Shown: positions 26,315 through 36,250 of the stretch, in pieces
How positions within the stretch are numbered: position 1 is the first letter of the stretch
Layout: each line of letters starts with the position of its first letter
From: SIG78 sp045585955
GTDB lineage: Bacteria; Verrucomicrobiota; Lentisphaeria; Victivallales; Victivallaceae
Direction of reading: 5' to 3'
Assembly (NCBI GenBank): GCA_045585955.1
Contig: JAZMZK010000079.1
Span: 1 to 64,000 of the forward strand
DNA length: 64,000 bases
Made by a program: the position numbers and the translations under genes
Notes under the pieces: generated by a model
Seen by the model: only the letters and a program-made list of their open reading frames with translations
What the model was told of the DNA's origin: nothing
Databases searched by the model: none

Positions 26315-28849
26315 ATGAACGCAACTGTAAAAATAGATTACTCGGTTGATACGCTTATTCTGGGGGCGACCTTTTACGGTTGCGGTCTGGCTGCGGCGAT
26401 AAAAAATTCGCTGGTGGTGGAGAGTTCCATCTCCGTCGGCAGTGATTATGCTTTTGCTTTTATGCAGGGCAAAAACTGGTCGCAGCCCTTGACTTCCATT
26501 GCCGCTGAAGAGTTCCGGCAGGAGCTGGCTCGCCGTCATGCTCTGGAAAATGGGCGAATTTTACCGGCGGCACTGGCTCCAACGCTGGCGGCGTGGTGCA
26601 TGAAACACCAGATACAACCCCTGCTGGGGTTGGAATTTATCCGCAGATCCGGCAAAGTTTATACCTTTATCGACTGGGGCGGCAATGAAATAAATATTGA
26701 AGCCGAAAAGGTGATCGACGCCCGGAGTCAGGGAGCTGAAAAGCTCTTTACTGCCGCAGTTTTTTCCGAAAATGCTCTCGCTGAAGGCAAATACGGCAGC
26801 TTTGAGTTGTTCCGCACTCCGGCAGAGAAAATCTACACTTTGGAAATGCCTTGCAATTCTGCTGACACCCCCGACCTTGCTCGGAAAAATTTACAAAAGT
26901 GCTGGGCTGAACGCCCCGCAGAATTGGCATCAGCTCAAATCATCTGGTCAGCTTCCCGCTTCAGTTTTCCACGCTTTGACAATGCATCTATAGCGTTGGA
27001 TTCCGGGCTGCAAGGCAAGTATGAATATGCCCGAATACCCGATACTCCCGCCCCGGAACGCTGCGAATTTGATTGTGTGGTCGCAGGTTTGGGCACTGCC
27101 GGGATCATTGCCGCCATCACCGCCGCCCGCCGGGGGGCAAAGGTGTTGGCGATCGAGAAAAACTTCTACCCCGGCGGCGTTTGGACGGGGGGCTTTGTTG
27201 CCCGGTCGTATATTCAGAATGTGGGCGGGCTTGCCAAAGTTTTGCAGGATAATTCTGAACAATACCCAGATTACCACTCCATGAGCGAGAGTTTGAAGCT
27301 GGAACTGGAAAATGCCGCCCGCAATGCCGGTGTAACTTTGGAATACGGCTCCGCCATTGCCGGTGTGGAGAAATCCGGCAACCGGGTAACAGCCGTAACT
27401 TACCGCAATAATTCAGGCAAACTTTTTACCGTTTCGGCTTACACATTTATAGATTCCACTGCTGATGCGGTGCTTTGCACCATGGCAAATGCCCCTCTGA
27501 CTTGCGGAAGAAACGGCGATGGGGAGTTCAACAGCTACACCAACAGCATGGGCAAGATCGGCGGCAAATTCTTTTATGTGCAGAACTTCGATGCCGGGCG
27601 GGTGGCTCAATATGATCTGGAAGATTTCTCCAAAAGTTTTCTTTACAGCACAAGTTTGCATTTGCAGGATGATTTCCGCACCAAACGGCTCTGCATACAG
27701 CTTGCCGATAACCCCGGCGTGCGGGAAGGTTTGCGGATCAAACCAGTCAAACCTTACACCATCAAAGACTTTTTTGCGGGCAAAGGGAAACACGAAGCAG
27801 CATTTTTCCATGTGATATCCAACCTGGATACCCACGCCCAGGACCTCTTTTTTGAAAGCGAAGATTATCAGGATTGGACTATTGCCGCCTCCTGCTGGGA
27901 GATCCGTGTTTCCATACCCGTACCCATGAGTTTGCTTTTCCCGGAAAATATCCATGGAGTGATCGCCGCAGCCCGTCATTTGGGCGTGGATCACGATCTG
28001 GGGTGTGCTTTGCGGATGATCGCTTTGATGACTGCTGCCGGAGAATTGGCGGGCAATCTGGCATTTGAAGCTCAAAAACGGCAAGTTCTGCCCCACGAAA
28101 TCGACTTTGCAAGCATCCAACACCTGTTGCCGGAAAATCCCGGAGTCCATGCTTCCGCCCAAAGCAAGATCCCCGCTGGCGACATCAATTCTGTCTGGCA
28201 TTCGGCAAGCGATGATGAGATCATTGCCGGTTTGGCTGGCAAAAATCCCGCTCTGGCTATTTGGAATATCAAACAGCAAAATAAAACCGCTCTGGCGTGG
28301 GAGCTTCATCAAAGTTCCCCGGAAAATTCACCGGCAAAAATCAATGCCGCATTGGCTCTGGCACTGGCGGGAGATGTAAGAACTGTACCCGAACTGATAA
28401 AACTTGTTGAGTGTAATGACACAACTTGCATCAACGAAAATTTGCGGTATTCAGCACCACGCCGGATCGCCGCAACCTACCTTTTGGGCAAATTACGCAG
28501 CGTGGAAGCTGTGGAGTTGCTGTTGAAAAATCTGGATAATTGGGATTGCGAAAAGTTTTTCGGCCATACGGTTATGGCATTGATAAAAATCGCCGATGCC
28601 CACTTGGAAACCCGGCAGAAGATCGCCAATGCACTGGCGGCAAAAGCTCAAGATCCCGCATGGCAGATGATCGAGCAGTTAAAGGGCGATGGTGCCCCGC
28701 TGCGCCGCTCCGACGGCTTGATAAGATTGCACATAGCCCGAAAGTTGGATGAATGGCAAATCAGGCACGATATAGCCAAAGCAATAAAAAATATACCGCT
28801 TGATGACCACGAAAAATTCCTCTGGCAAAACTACACCCAAGTCCGTTGA
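26315..28849 (+). CDS. FAD-dependent oxidoreductase with HEAT-like C-terminus
   Basis: 844 residues. An N-terminal segment (about 1-245) resembles a degenerate dinucleotide domain. The main FAD domain begins near residue 250 with CVVAGLGTAGIIAAITAARRGAKVLAIEK and GGVWTGGFV, typical of the FAD_oxidored family seen in PVC carbohydrate clusters. From about 610 to the end there are short helical repeats (ALALALAGDVRTVPELIKLVE, AATYLLGKLRSVEAVELLLKNL) that look like HEAT repeats. No signal peptide is seen. It shares a promoter with the LamG gene upstream. Substrate unknown; oxidation of a sugar-derived alcohol is a guess. Confidence 0.8.
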   Translation: MNATVKIDYSVDTLILGATFYGCGLAAAIKNSLVVESSISVGSDYAFAFMQGKNWSQPLTSIAAEEFRQELARRHALENGRILPAALAPTLAAWCMKHQIQPLLGLEFIRRSGKVYTFIDWGGNEINIEAEKVIDARSQGAEKLFTAAVFSENALAEGKYGSFELFRTPAEKIYTLEMPCNSADTPDLARKNLQKCWAERPAELASAQIIWSASRFSFPRFDNASIALDSGLQGKYEYARIPDTPAPERCEFDCVVAGLGTAGIIAAITAARRGAKVLAIEKNFYPGGVWTGGFVARSYIQNVGGLAKVLQDNSEQYPDYHSMSESLKLELENAARNAGVTLEYGSAIAGVEKSGNRVTAVTYRNNSGKLFTVSAYTFIDSTADAVLCTMANAPLTCGRNGDGEFNSYTNSMGKIGGKFFYVQNFDAGRVAQYDLEDFSKSFLYSTSLHLQDDFRTKRLCIQLADNPGVREGLRIKPVKPYTIKDFFAGKGKHEAAFFHVISNLDTHAQDLFFESEDYQDWTIAASCWEIRVSIPVPMSLLFPENIHGVIAAARHLGVDHDLGCALRMIALMTAAGELAGNLAFEAQKRQVLPHEIDFASIQHLLPENPGVHASAQSKIPAGDINSVWHSASDDEIIAGLAGKNPALAIWNIKQQNKTALAWELHQSSPENSPAKINAALALALAGDVRTVPELIKLVECNDTTCINENLRYSAPRRIAATYLLGKLRSVEAVELLLKNLDNWDCEKFFGHTVMALIKIADAHLETRQKIANALAAKAQDPAWQMIEQLKGDGAPLRRSDGLIRLHIARKLDEWQIRHDIAKAIKNIPLDDHEKFLWQNYTQVR

Positions 28850-29754
28850 AGCAATTTCCGGCGGTTGTTTGGTTCGCCGCATACGCCCGGCTTCGTTGCA
28901 CTACGCCGTGGCAAGCGGGCAATAGGATAGTTGGCGGCTTTTGTGGGAGGTATTGGGAAGTATTGGGAAGTATTGGGAGTTTTTGGGTGCATTGCCGCCA
29001 GCATAGCAACAGTATGTGTAGCGGCTGGCTTGTCCTCCGCAGCCTCCGGCGTAGACGGATGCCGCAAAACTGCTGCGACAGTATGTGTGGGCAACGGGCT
29101 TTACCCTGCGTATAGCTCGCCGGAGTGGCGCGTCAACCGGCTGCAGCGGGCTAGCGCCAGCTTCCCAATTCTTCCCAAACCCTCCCAATTCTTCCCAATT
29201 ATATCGCGCGGCAAACAGGCGTTCACCCTGCGACAGTATAGCGTATGCCGCAATACGCCGCATACGCCCGGCTTCGTTGCACTACGCCGTGGCAAGCGGG
29301 CGACACGGTTGATGGCGGCTTTTGTGGGAGGTATTGGGAGGTATTGGGAAGGTTTGGGAGTTTTTGAGTGCATTGCCGCCAAGCTGTCGGCGAGCGTATG
29401 CGTGGCGGCTAATGATGCAATGTCCGTTTAAGTCCGTTTGGGGTTCGCCGCAGCAAGGCACGCAAACATTCGCAGGCGAGCAATATTGCGAGCAGCTGGC
29501 GAGTTTTACAAGGAAAGAGCCGAGGGAGTGTACCTTTGTACTCGACCGAGGCGAAAGGCACACTACGCCGTGGCGAGCAATATTGCGAGGAAAGGTCGCG
29601 TTTTGCAAGGCGAACAAGAGAGGGATCCGGCTTCGTTACACTACGCCGCGACAAGGCATACCTTTGTATGTGATCCGGCTTCGTTGCACTACGCCGTGAC
29701 AAGCCGAACGGTTCGCCGCAGCAAGGCGCGAGATTTCCCGCAAGATTGTTCGCC
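28850..29754. repeat. 900-bp gene-free block of mosaic repeats
   Basis: Two related units of about 115 bp (28873-28990 and 29256-29370) share CGGCTTCGTTGCACTACGCC (R2), then TGGCGGCTTTTGTGGGAGG and tandem GTATTGGGAA-type 10-mers. Two further R2 copies lie at 29622-29657 and 29671-29706. GGCGAGCAATATTGCGAG occurs at 29474 and 29573, and GTTCGCCGCAGCAAGGC at 29444 and 29710. CCCAATTCTTCC repeats lie at 29162-29201. Open frames here are repeat translations. Confidence 0.8.
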
Positions 29755-30195
29755 TTATATGACCATGATGCCGAAGACTAAAGCAAACAAGGCTACGGTT
29801 TCGACGATACCGCAGATGGTCAGATAGTTGGTAAACCCTTTGTTGGTTTCGCCGAAAGCATCGCAACCGGCGGCTGCGGCTTTGCCCTGGAAGATCGCCG
29901 AAGCCATCAAACCGAAACCGGCAAAGATACCCATGGCAAGATAGAATATACCATTGCCGTCGCCGCTCTTGATGAGCATCATAAGGATCATGCCGTAGAT
30001 GGTCTGGGAAAGGGGGGTACCCGCCAGCGCCACCAGCAGGAACGGGGCGGGTTTGTTTTGGGCATAGCAGCGTTTCCACGCAGCGATAGCCGCCTGACCG
30101 GCGATACCGGAACCTACGGCAGAACCCACGGCAGCGAGAGCGACAGCAGCATAACCGCCAGCCATAGCGAGAGCTTTCAACAATTCAACATTCAT
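29755..30195 (-). CDS. atpK: V-type ATP synthase subunit K (proteolipid ring)
   Basis: 146 residues with four membrane helices in two hairpins, as in NtpK-type V-ATPase c-subunits. The ion-binding Glu is E132 (CGIVETVALF). P61-L-S63-Q64 with Y67-G, and Q103 in SAIFQGK, correspond to the Thr64/Gln65/Gln110 ligands of the Na-binding ring of Enterococcus hirae, which hints at Na coupling; this is inference. AAGGAG precedes the ATG. It is the last gene of the V-ATPase operon, followed by the 900-bp repeat block. Confidence 0.93.
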   Translation of the reverse strand: MNVELLKALAMAGGYAAVALAAVGSAVGSGIAGQAAIAAWKRCYAQNKPAPFLLVALAGTPLSQTIYGMILMMLIKSGDGNGIFYLAMGIFAGFGLMASAIFQGKAAAAGCDAFGETNKGFTNYLTICGIVETVALFALVFGIMVI

Positions 30196-30225
30196 TTTTT
30201 AATTCTCCTTTTTTTATATTATAGT

Positions 30226-31986
30226 TTATTGTTCAAATTTTTTCAAAGGTTTAAACGCCTGTCCGCCCCAGCGGATACCGGCGTGGTTGGAAAATTCCAG
30301 CGTGTTCAAGCGCACCCCGTGCACCAATACACTCATAAAGGCCAGCGCCACATTCAAAAGATGCCCGAACACGATCACCAATATCGCTACGGGTATCAGC
30401 CAGGGAGATGCCTCCCACAACTGCATACCCATACCGTTGAAGCTCTGCGCCATGTAAGTACCCGACATGCCCACGGCAAAAAGTCGCACATAGCTCAAAG
30501 TATCAGTAAAACTGCCGATCAGATCGAAGGGGAAGTTGCAAATGGCACCCACATCGCGCCAGTCCACACCGCCGATCAATACCATGGCAAGCCCCACACC
30601 TCCGACGATCAATGCCCAGGTTGGCAGCGCCATACCGGGGAACACAAGCAAGCCCAATACTACCATAAAGTCCAAAAGCAATATGGGTATCCAGCCCAGC
30701 TGCCCGATCACTTCCAACGCACTGGAAGCATTGACCAATCGCCAGCAGTGACCCAGCGAGAGATGCACCAGCGCCAACACAAAGCAAACCAGCTGCAAGT
30801 GGGCGGTCTGATCAGCACCTGAAGCAAAGAACTTCATTTGCAGGCAGCTGGTTTCGGTACCGAAATATGCACCGTTGCACACCCCCCACGCCGTGGCACA
30901 AAAGCTCAAAACCAGTGCCAGACGGCAAGGCATGGCGGCTTTGGGGTTCTTCCGCAGCGCCACGGCAGCAATAATGGAGCCGAGGAGCATTACAGCAGCG
31001 TAACCGGCATCGTTGATGATCATGCTGAAGAATATGCTGAAAAATATCAACATACCCGGACTCATATCAAACTCTTCATACCCCGGGGCAATGCCGAGGA
31101 ACTGGAACAAGGGCAAAATGGGCTTGACCCACTTGGGCGGTTCCAGCAAAACCGGCACGGTTTCGCCGGGTTCGGGATCGGTCAAACTCAACGCCCAGGC
31201 GTTATCTTGGGCGGCGGCTTGGAGTTTTTCCACACAAGTTACCGGCACAAAACCTTGCAGTGCGGTCAATTCTCCGCAATCCTCTGCACCATCCCGCACG
31301 CTCAAAAGTTCGGCGTCGGAAGCTATGGTGTTGCGGTAGATTTTCAAATCGCTCAAACGGGTGGTCAGCAAATCGAATTGTTTTTCCAGAGCCGCTTGCT
31401 GCTCAAGATTGGCGTTTATATCTTTATCCACCGCCGAAAGCCGCCGGTCGCCGGGAGTTACTTCCGGCAGCGTTACATCAGTTACGGCAGAATCGGCAAC
31501 CACGATAAAGCGGATAATGCCCTGAATTTCCGAGAGAACCGTCAACGCCGCCTCCGGCAAGGCTTCTTTGATCGCGGCAAACTGTTCGGCATTGCTTTCG
31601 CACAAATATACAAAAATATTTTTGCTTTTAAGTTCGGCGATCTCTCTGGGATCATACTCGCCCCACGGCTCCAGTTCGGCACGCTCTTTGCGTAATAAAT
31701 CCAGCTCCCGGGCCAACGCTTCGCTTTCGGCAAAACATTTGAGCGTAAAATCCGCCAATTCGGCGTTATCTTCCGGCAGTGCGGTGTTATCGCAAGAACC
31801 TTTGACTTTGCGGGCAGAAAGTGTGCCCAATGCCCGATCCAAAGCGGTCAGCCGGAGCAATAATGCAGCACGGTCGGAGCTGTCGGAGATATTTTCGGAA
31901 ACAACTTCCATAACCCCCAGCTCCCGCAATTTTTCCAGCGAAAGATCCCGGTCGCTACTCAAGGTCAGCAGCAGAACTTTTTTCAT
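30226..31986 (-). CDS. atpI: V-type ATP synthase subunit I (membrane stator/half-channel)
   Basis: 586 residues from ATG 31986 (MKKVLLLTLSSDRDL); an ATG four codons upstream at 31998 overlaps the atpD stop as ATGA and may be the coupled start. The soluble N-terminal half contains long helices of the peripheral stalk interface. The C-terminal half has about seven membrane helices beginning near YEEFDMSPGMLIFFSIFFSMIINDAGY and includes SYVRLFAVGMSGTYMAQSFN, which carries the Arg of the ion half-channel. Length is slightly short for the family. It ends 30 bases before atpK. Confidence 0.93.
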   Translation of the reverse strand: MKKVLLLTLSSDRDLSLEKLRELGVMEVVSENISDSSDRAALLLRLTALDRALGTLSARKVKGSCDNTALPEDNAELADFTLKCFAESEALARELDLLRKERAELEPWGEYDPREIAELKSKNIFVYLCESNAEQFAAIKEALPEAALTVLSEIQGIIRFIVVADSAVTDVTLPEVTPGDRRLSAVDKDINANLEQQAALEKQFDLLTTRLSDLKIYRNTIASDAELLSVRDGAEDCGELTALQGFVPVTCVEKLQAAAQDNAWALSLTDPEPGETVPVLLEPPKWVKPILPLFQFLGIAPGYEEFDMSPGMLIFFSIFFSMIINDAGYAAVMLLGSIIAAVALRKNPKAAMPCRLALVLSFCATAWGVCNGAYFGTETSCLQMKFFASGADQTAHLQLVCFVLALVHLSLGHCWRLVNASSALEVIGQLGWIPILLLDFMVVLGLLVFPGMALPTWALIVGGVGLAMVLIGGVDWRDVGAICNFPFDLIGSFTDTLSYVRLFAVGMSGTYMAQSFNGMGMQLWEASPWLIPVAILVIVFGHLLNVALAFMSVLVHGVRLNTLEFSNHAGIRWGGQAFKPLKKFEQ

Positions 31987-31994
31987 AGCTGTTA

Positions 31995-32603
31995 TCATGC
32001 GGCGGCCTCCTGCATCTTGCGTTTGGCGATCTTGCTGCGGACTACGGCAGCGGTGGTGGCATCACCCAGATAGATTTGGATCTTCCGGATATTTTCCATA
32101 CATTCGGGGATCTTCACCTTTTCAAAGAGATTTACCCGCTGGGTGGTGCTCAAAAGCTCCACATTGAGCAGGCGGTACTGTTCTTCCAGCACCTTCCCGG
32201 CTTCGATGAGGGAAATAAGTTTTTTCACCGTTGCCAAGCCCCCATCCAGCCAGAGATCGGCTGTGAACATATCGTAGGCTTTTTCGGCAAAATCCACCTT
32301 GTCAAAGACCGGCACTGTTACCCCGGCAATGTTGGCAGTGGAGCGGCTCACTCCCACAACTTGCAGATTATCTTTTATAAACTCCAAAACCCCGGCATCG
32401 GCGTACAAGCCCACAAAACGCTCCAGCTCCTGCCGCAAGGCGGCGTATTCGCTGCGGTTGGCTTCCACCAGATCGCGGCTTTTGCGCAACTCCACTTGCA
32501 GCTGCTGTTTTTTGAGCTGCAATGTGGGCAGAAACCGGCGATACTGCTTGAGGGCATCGCTCTGGGTTTTGAGTTCAGTTTTTGTTAATTTAAGTTTGCT
32601 CAT
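31995..32603 (-). CDS. atpD: V-type ATP synthase subunit D (central stalk)
   Basis: 202 residues, two long coiled-coil helices as expected for the rotor shaft: KLTKTELKTQSDALKQYRRFLPTLQLKKQQLQVELRK at the N-terminus and RVNLFEKVKIPECMENIRKIQIYLGDATTAAVVRSKIAKRKM at the C-terminus, the latter being the family signature. GGAG precedes the ATG. It lies 18 bases after atpB and overlaps the atpI reading frame by 4 bases. Confidence 0.93.
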   Translation of the reverse strand: MSKLKLTKTELKTQSDALKQYRRFLPTLQLKKQQLQVELRKSRDLVEANRSEYAALRQELERFVGLYADAGVLEFIKDNLQVVGVSRSTANIAGVTVPVFDKVDFAEKAYDMFTADLWLDGGLATVKKLISLIEAGKVLEEQYRLLNVELLSTTQRVNLFEKVKIPECMENIRKIQIYLGDATTAAVVRSKIAKRKMQEAAA

Positions 32604-32621
32604 GGCACAACTCCGAAAACT

Positions 32622-33917
32622 TTACGCCTTTACCCAGAATTTGTTCACCAGATCGCTCTTGATCCCCGTATCAGCAGGATCAAAGCAGTCGGCGAGGATC
32701 TTCCAGCCCAGATCGAGGGCTTCTTCCAGCGGAATATTTACCGAAAGATCCATCATTTCGTTTTCAAAGCGTTTGCCGTATTTGAGCAGTTTTTTATCCC
32801 ACGCACTCATCTGGAAACCCATGGACTGCTTTTCCAGCGTGGAACGGTATTCGCTGTAAAGCCGGATCATGGCGTCCATAATGGCACGGTGGTCTTCCCG
32901 GGTGCGGCTGTTCACCTGCTGCTTGAGGCGGGAGAGCGAACCGAATGGCTCGATACGGCCGTTACGCAAGTAGAACTGACCTTCGGTAATGTAACCCGTG
33001 TTGTCCGGTACCGGGTGGGTCACATCGTCGCCGGGCATGGTGGTAACTGCCAGCACGGTAATGGAACCGGCACCGTCAAAGTCCACAGCTTTTTCGTAAC
33101 GGCTTGCCAGCTGGCTGTAAAGGTCGCCGGGATAACCACGGTTGGCGGGAACCTGTTCCATGGTAATAGCGATTTCTTTAAGGGAGTCGGCAAAGTTGGT
33201 CATGTCGGTCAGCAGTACCAGCACCCGCTTGCCGGAAATAGCGTACTGTTCGGCAACTGCCAGACTCATATCCGGCACCAGCATACATTCCACCGTGGGG
33301 TCGCTTGCCGTGTGGATAAACATTACAGTACGGCTCAAAGCACCGGCTTCGTCCAGAGTATTCCGGAAATAGAGGTAATCGTCGTACTTCAAACCCATGC
33401 CGCCGAGAATAATTACATCGACTTCCGCCTGCAAGGCAATGCGGGCAAGGAGCTGGTTGTAGGGTTCACCGGCAATGGAGAAAATGGGGAGCTTCTGGGA
33501 CTCCACAAGGGTATTGAATACGTCGATCATGGGTATCCCGGTACGGATCATATTGCGGGGAATGATTCGTTTGGCGGGGTTGACGGAAGGACCGCCGATC
33601 TCAATAAGATCGCTTTCAATGGCGGGGCGGTTGTCCCGTGGCACGCCGCGGCCGTTGAAAATTCTGCCCAGCAGATCTTCGGATGCCGAAACCCGCATTT
33701 CCCGGCCCAGAAAACGCACCTGATCGCCGGTGTTGATGCCCCGGCTGCCGGCAAATACCTGCAAATAGACTTTGCCGGAGTCGATGCGGATGACCTGGGC
33801 AAGAGAAGTACCACGCTCGCCGGAAACTTCCGCCAGTTCGTTATATGCTACATTGTCGGCTTCGACGGTAATGACCGAACCGGCAATACGGATGATCTTG
33901 TGATATACTTTAAGCAT
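32622..33917 (-). CDS. atpB: V-type ATP synthase subunit B
   Basis: 431 residues. The non-catalytic nucleotide-binding subunit: it has the RecA-like fold (FSIAGEPYNQLLARIALQAEV with a degenerate P-loop, RVLVLLTDMTNFADSLKEIAITMEQVPANRGYPGDLYSQLASRYEKA) but no GKT. The start ATG overlaps the atpA stop (TAATG), which implies coupling. It alternates with subunit A in the cytoplasmic hexamer. Confidence 0.95.
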   Translation of the reverse strand: MLKVYHKIIRIAGSVITVEADNVAYNELAEVSGERGTSLAQVIRIDSGKVYLQVFAGSRGINTGDQVRFLGREMRVSASEDLLGRIFNGRGVPRDNRPAIESDLIEIGGPSVNPAKRIIPRNMIRTGIPMIDVFNTLVESQKLPIFSIAGEPYNQLLARIALQAEVDVIILGGMGLKYDDYLYFRNTLDEAGALSRTVMFIHTASDPTVECMLVPDMSLAVAEQYAISGKRVLVLLTDMTNFADSLKEIAITMEQVPANRGYPGDLYSQLASRYEKAVDFDGAGSITVLAVTTMPGDDVTHPVPDNTGYITEGQFYLRNGRIEPFGSLSRLKQQVNSRTREDHRAIMDAMIRLYSEYRSTLEKQSMGFQMSAWDKKLLKYGKRFENEMMDLSVNIPLEEALDLGWKILADCFDPADTGIKSDLVNKFWVKA

Positions 33918-35647
33918 TATTTCACCTGCTTTCTGACTTGTTCATCGAGGGCGGCTTCCAGATTTTTGTAATCTTCGGAGCCGACAACTTCATAGTTCCA
34001 GTCAATAAACTTCTGACGCAAGCTCTGGAACCAGCTGCGGGCGGCTTCTTTATCTGCAAAAGCAAATTCGCTGTCCAGCACATTCACCACTTTGTCAAAG
34101 GCGTAACGCTGGCGGTCGCAGCCGGTGGCACCATCGACCTTGTCAAAGGTGTTCTGCTGCAAATATACATAGTCAAGAAATTCGCTCTTGAGGTAGATTA
34201 TGTAGTCAGCTATATCGGTACCGTCTTCGCCGATGACTTTCATCATCTGATTGACTTCGTTGCCCCGGCGGAGGATGTTGCGGGCACGCTCCAGCTTTTT
34301 GGCGTCCACGACCGAAGTGTATTTGCTCCAGCTTTCCAGCGGGTTGATCGCCGGGAAACGGCGGGCATCGGAGCGTTCACGGGAAAGACCAAGGAAGGCA
34401 CCGACCACTTTCAATGTAGCCTGGGTAACCGGTTCTTCAAAGTTACCGCCCGCCGGGGAAACCGATCCCCCGATGGTTACCGAACCAATGGAACCATCAC
34501 GCAATTTCACCAGACCGGCACGCTCGTAAAAAGCGGCGATCAGACTTTCCAGATAAGCCGGGAAGGCTTCTTCGCCGGGAATTTCTTCCAACCGGCCGGA
34601 CATTTCACGCAAAGCCTGCGCCCAGCGGGAGGTGGAGTCAGCCAGCATCAGCACATTCAAACCCATCTGCCGGTAGTATTCCGCAAGAGTTACTGCTGTA
34701 TACACACTCGCTTCACGGGCAGCGACCGGCATACTTGAAGTGTTGCAGATAATGATACTGCGGTCGATGAGTGTTCGACCGGTGCGGGGGTCTTCCAGTT
34801 CCGGGAACTCCCGCAGGATTTCCACCACTTCGCCCGCCCGTTCGCCGCAAGCGGCAATGATCACTACATCAGCTTCGGCAAACTGGCTCAAGGCGTGCTG
34901 CAAAACGGTTTTGCCCGCTCCGAAAGGTCCGGGAGTACAGAAAGTTCCGCCGGTAGCCACCGGGAAAAATGTATCAATGATCCGCTGCTGGGTGATCATG
35001 GTTTCCTGCGGCAGAAGTTTTTCAGCATAAGCCGAAATCGGGATTTTTACCGGCCAATGCTGAACCATATAGATCGCTTTTTCCACGCCGTTGGCATCCA
35101 CAGCTTTGGCGATCACATCTTTAAGAGTGTAACTGCCGCTTTCAGCAACAAAAGTGAGTTTCCACTCGCCCTGAAAAGCAAAAGGCAGCATGATCCGGTG
35201 CTGGAAAATACCTTCCGGGACAGTCCCGATGGTATCCCCGGCAAGGAGGGTATCGCCAACTTGGGCAACTGCGGTAAAATCCCACGCTTTTTCGTAATCC
35301 AGTGCGGCAAGATATACGCCCCGCTTCAGGAAGAACCCGCCCTGTTCGGCAAGTTCGTTCAAAGGATTCTGCAAACCGTCGTAAACCTGGGTCAGCAGAC
35401 CGGGGCCCAGTTCCACGCTCAAAAGTTCGCCGGTAAATTCGACTTCGTCGCCCTCTTTCAAGCCGTTGGTGCTTTCAAAGACCTGCATATCGGCACGGTT
35501 GTTGCGTACCCGGATAACTTCGCACTTGAGCTTGACATCGCCGGCGATGGCGTATGCCACTTCGTTCTGGGTAACATTTTCGGGGAATTCTACGGTCAGG
35601 ATGTTGCCGTTGACTCCGACGATCCGACCTTTCTGTGTATCCAGCAT
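33917..35647 (-). CDS. atpA: V-type ATP synthase subunit A (catalytic)
   Basis: 576 residues. Walker A is GPFGAGKTVLQHALSQ, followed by CGERAGEVVEIL (catalytic Glu), and the Walker B region is LNVLMLADSTSRWAQALREMSGRLEEIPGEEAFPAYL. The non-homologous insertion of V-type A subunits is present between about residues 115 and 190. GGAG precedes the ATG. It lies in the conserved order E-DUF2764-A-B-D-I-K. Confidence 0.96.
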   Translation of the reverse strand: MLDTQKGRIVGVNGNILTVEFPENVTQNEVAYAIAGDVKLKCEVIRVRNNRADMQVFESTNGLKEGDEVEFTGELLSVELGPGLLTQVYDGLQNPLNELAEQGGFFLKRGVYLAALDYEKAWDFTAVAQVGDTLLAGDTIGTVPEGIFQHRIMLPFAFQGEWKLTFVAESGSYTLKDVIAKAVDANGVEKAIYMVQHWPVKIPISAYAEKLLPQETMITQQRIIDTFFPVATGGTFCTPGPFGAGKTVLQHALSQFAEADVVIIAACGERAGEVVEILREFPELEDPRTGRTLIDRSIIICNTSSMPVAAREASVYTAVTLAEYYRQMGLNVLMLADSTSRWAQALREMSGRLEEIPGEEAFPAYLESLIAAFYERAGLVKLRDGSIGSVTIGGSVSPAGGNFEEPVTQATLKVVGAFLGLSRERSDARRFPAINPLESWSKYTSVVDAKKLERARNILRRGNEVNQMMKVIGEDGTDIADYIIYLKSEFLDYVYLQQNTFDKVDGATGCDRQRYAFDKVVNVLDSEFAFADKEAARSWFQSLRQKFIDWNYEVVGSEDYKNLEAALDEQVRKQVK

Positions 35648-35695
35648 TATTTTTTCTCCGTTGTATCGAGGTAAATATTTTAAAATCTTTATTGC

Positions 35696-36229
35696 TTACT
35701 CTGCCATGACTGCATCAAGGATATTTTCCAAAGCGGCGTTGCCTTTTTCCGGCGTGCGGTCAATGTATTTACTTAAAATGGCGATTTTTATGCGGTAAAA
35801 CGCCAACGCAGTAAAATCTGTATAATGCCCTGCACCGAAATTATCCAGAGCGTTCCAACGCAGCCGGTCAAGAGTTTTTTCCGCTTCCAGCAAATCGGGG
35901 TTGTTGAACGCTTGAGCTGCTGCCGCGGCGATTTCTGAATAAAAATCCGGGTTGCTGCGTTTGAAATCCCCGGCATCGGAACGCACTTTTTTACGCAGAT
36001 CCAAGAGAGTGTTCCGCAGGGAATTTTCAAAGTCATAGAACTTTTTCACCGCATCAGGAAAGTTGGCGGTATCTTCCGTATACAGCACAACTTTCTGCAA
36101 AAGCTCCGCCGTTACCGCATCGGTCAAACGGGCGGCATCGGCATCAAAAGCCTCAAGACTCATGGCAGGTTTTTCGCCGAAAAACTGCATAGGCAGCGTT
36201 CCGGCAAAGTATGTATATTCTTTAGCCAT
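35696..36229 (-). CDS. DUF2764 family protein of V-ATPase operons
   Basis: 177 residues from ATG 36229, preceded by AGGAAA; a TTG one codon upstream is less likely. It is largely helical, beginning AKEYTYFAGTLPMQFFGEKPAMSLEAF. Genes of this family occur at this position in V-ATPase operons of chlamydiae, Bacteroidota and other bacteria. The operon has no recognisable subunit C, F or G, and DUF2764 has been thought to fill the place of the collar/C-type subunit. The role here is inferred from position. Confidence 0.85.
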   Translation of the reverse strand: MAKEYTYFAGTLPMQFFGEKPAMSLEAFDADAARLTDAVTAELLQKVVLYTEDTANFPDAVKKFYDFENSLRNTLLDLRKKVRSDAGDFKRSNPDFYSEIAAAAAQAFNNPDLLEAEKTLDRLRWNALDNFGAGHYTDFTALAFYRIKIAILSKYIDRTPEKGNAALENILDAVMAE

Positions 36230-36250
36230 CAACTGTTTTCCTGCTTTTGA

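Noticed and set aside
28931..29431. 166-residue protein in the gap after the FAD oxidoreductase
   Set aside because: It consists of repeat translations (VGGIGKYWEVLG and the like) with no coding character.
29438..29827. 129-residue protein upstream of atpK
   Set aside because: Built from R2 copies and overlapping the 3' end of atpK on the other strand.
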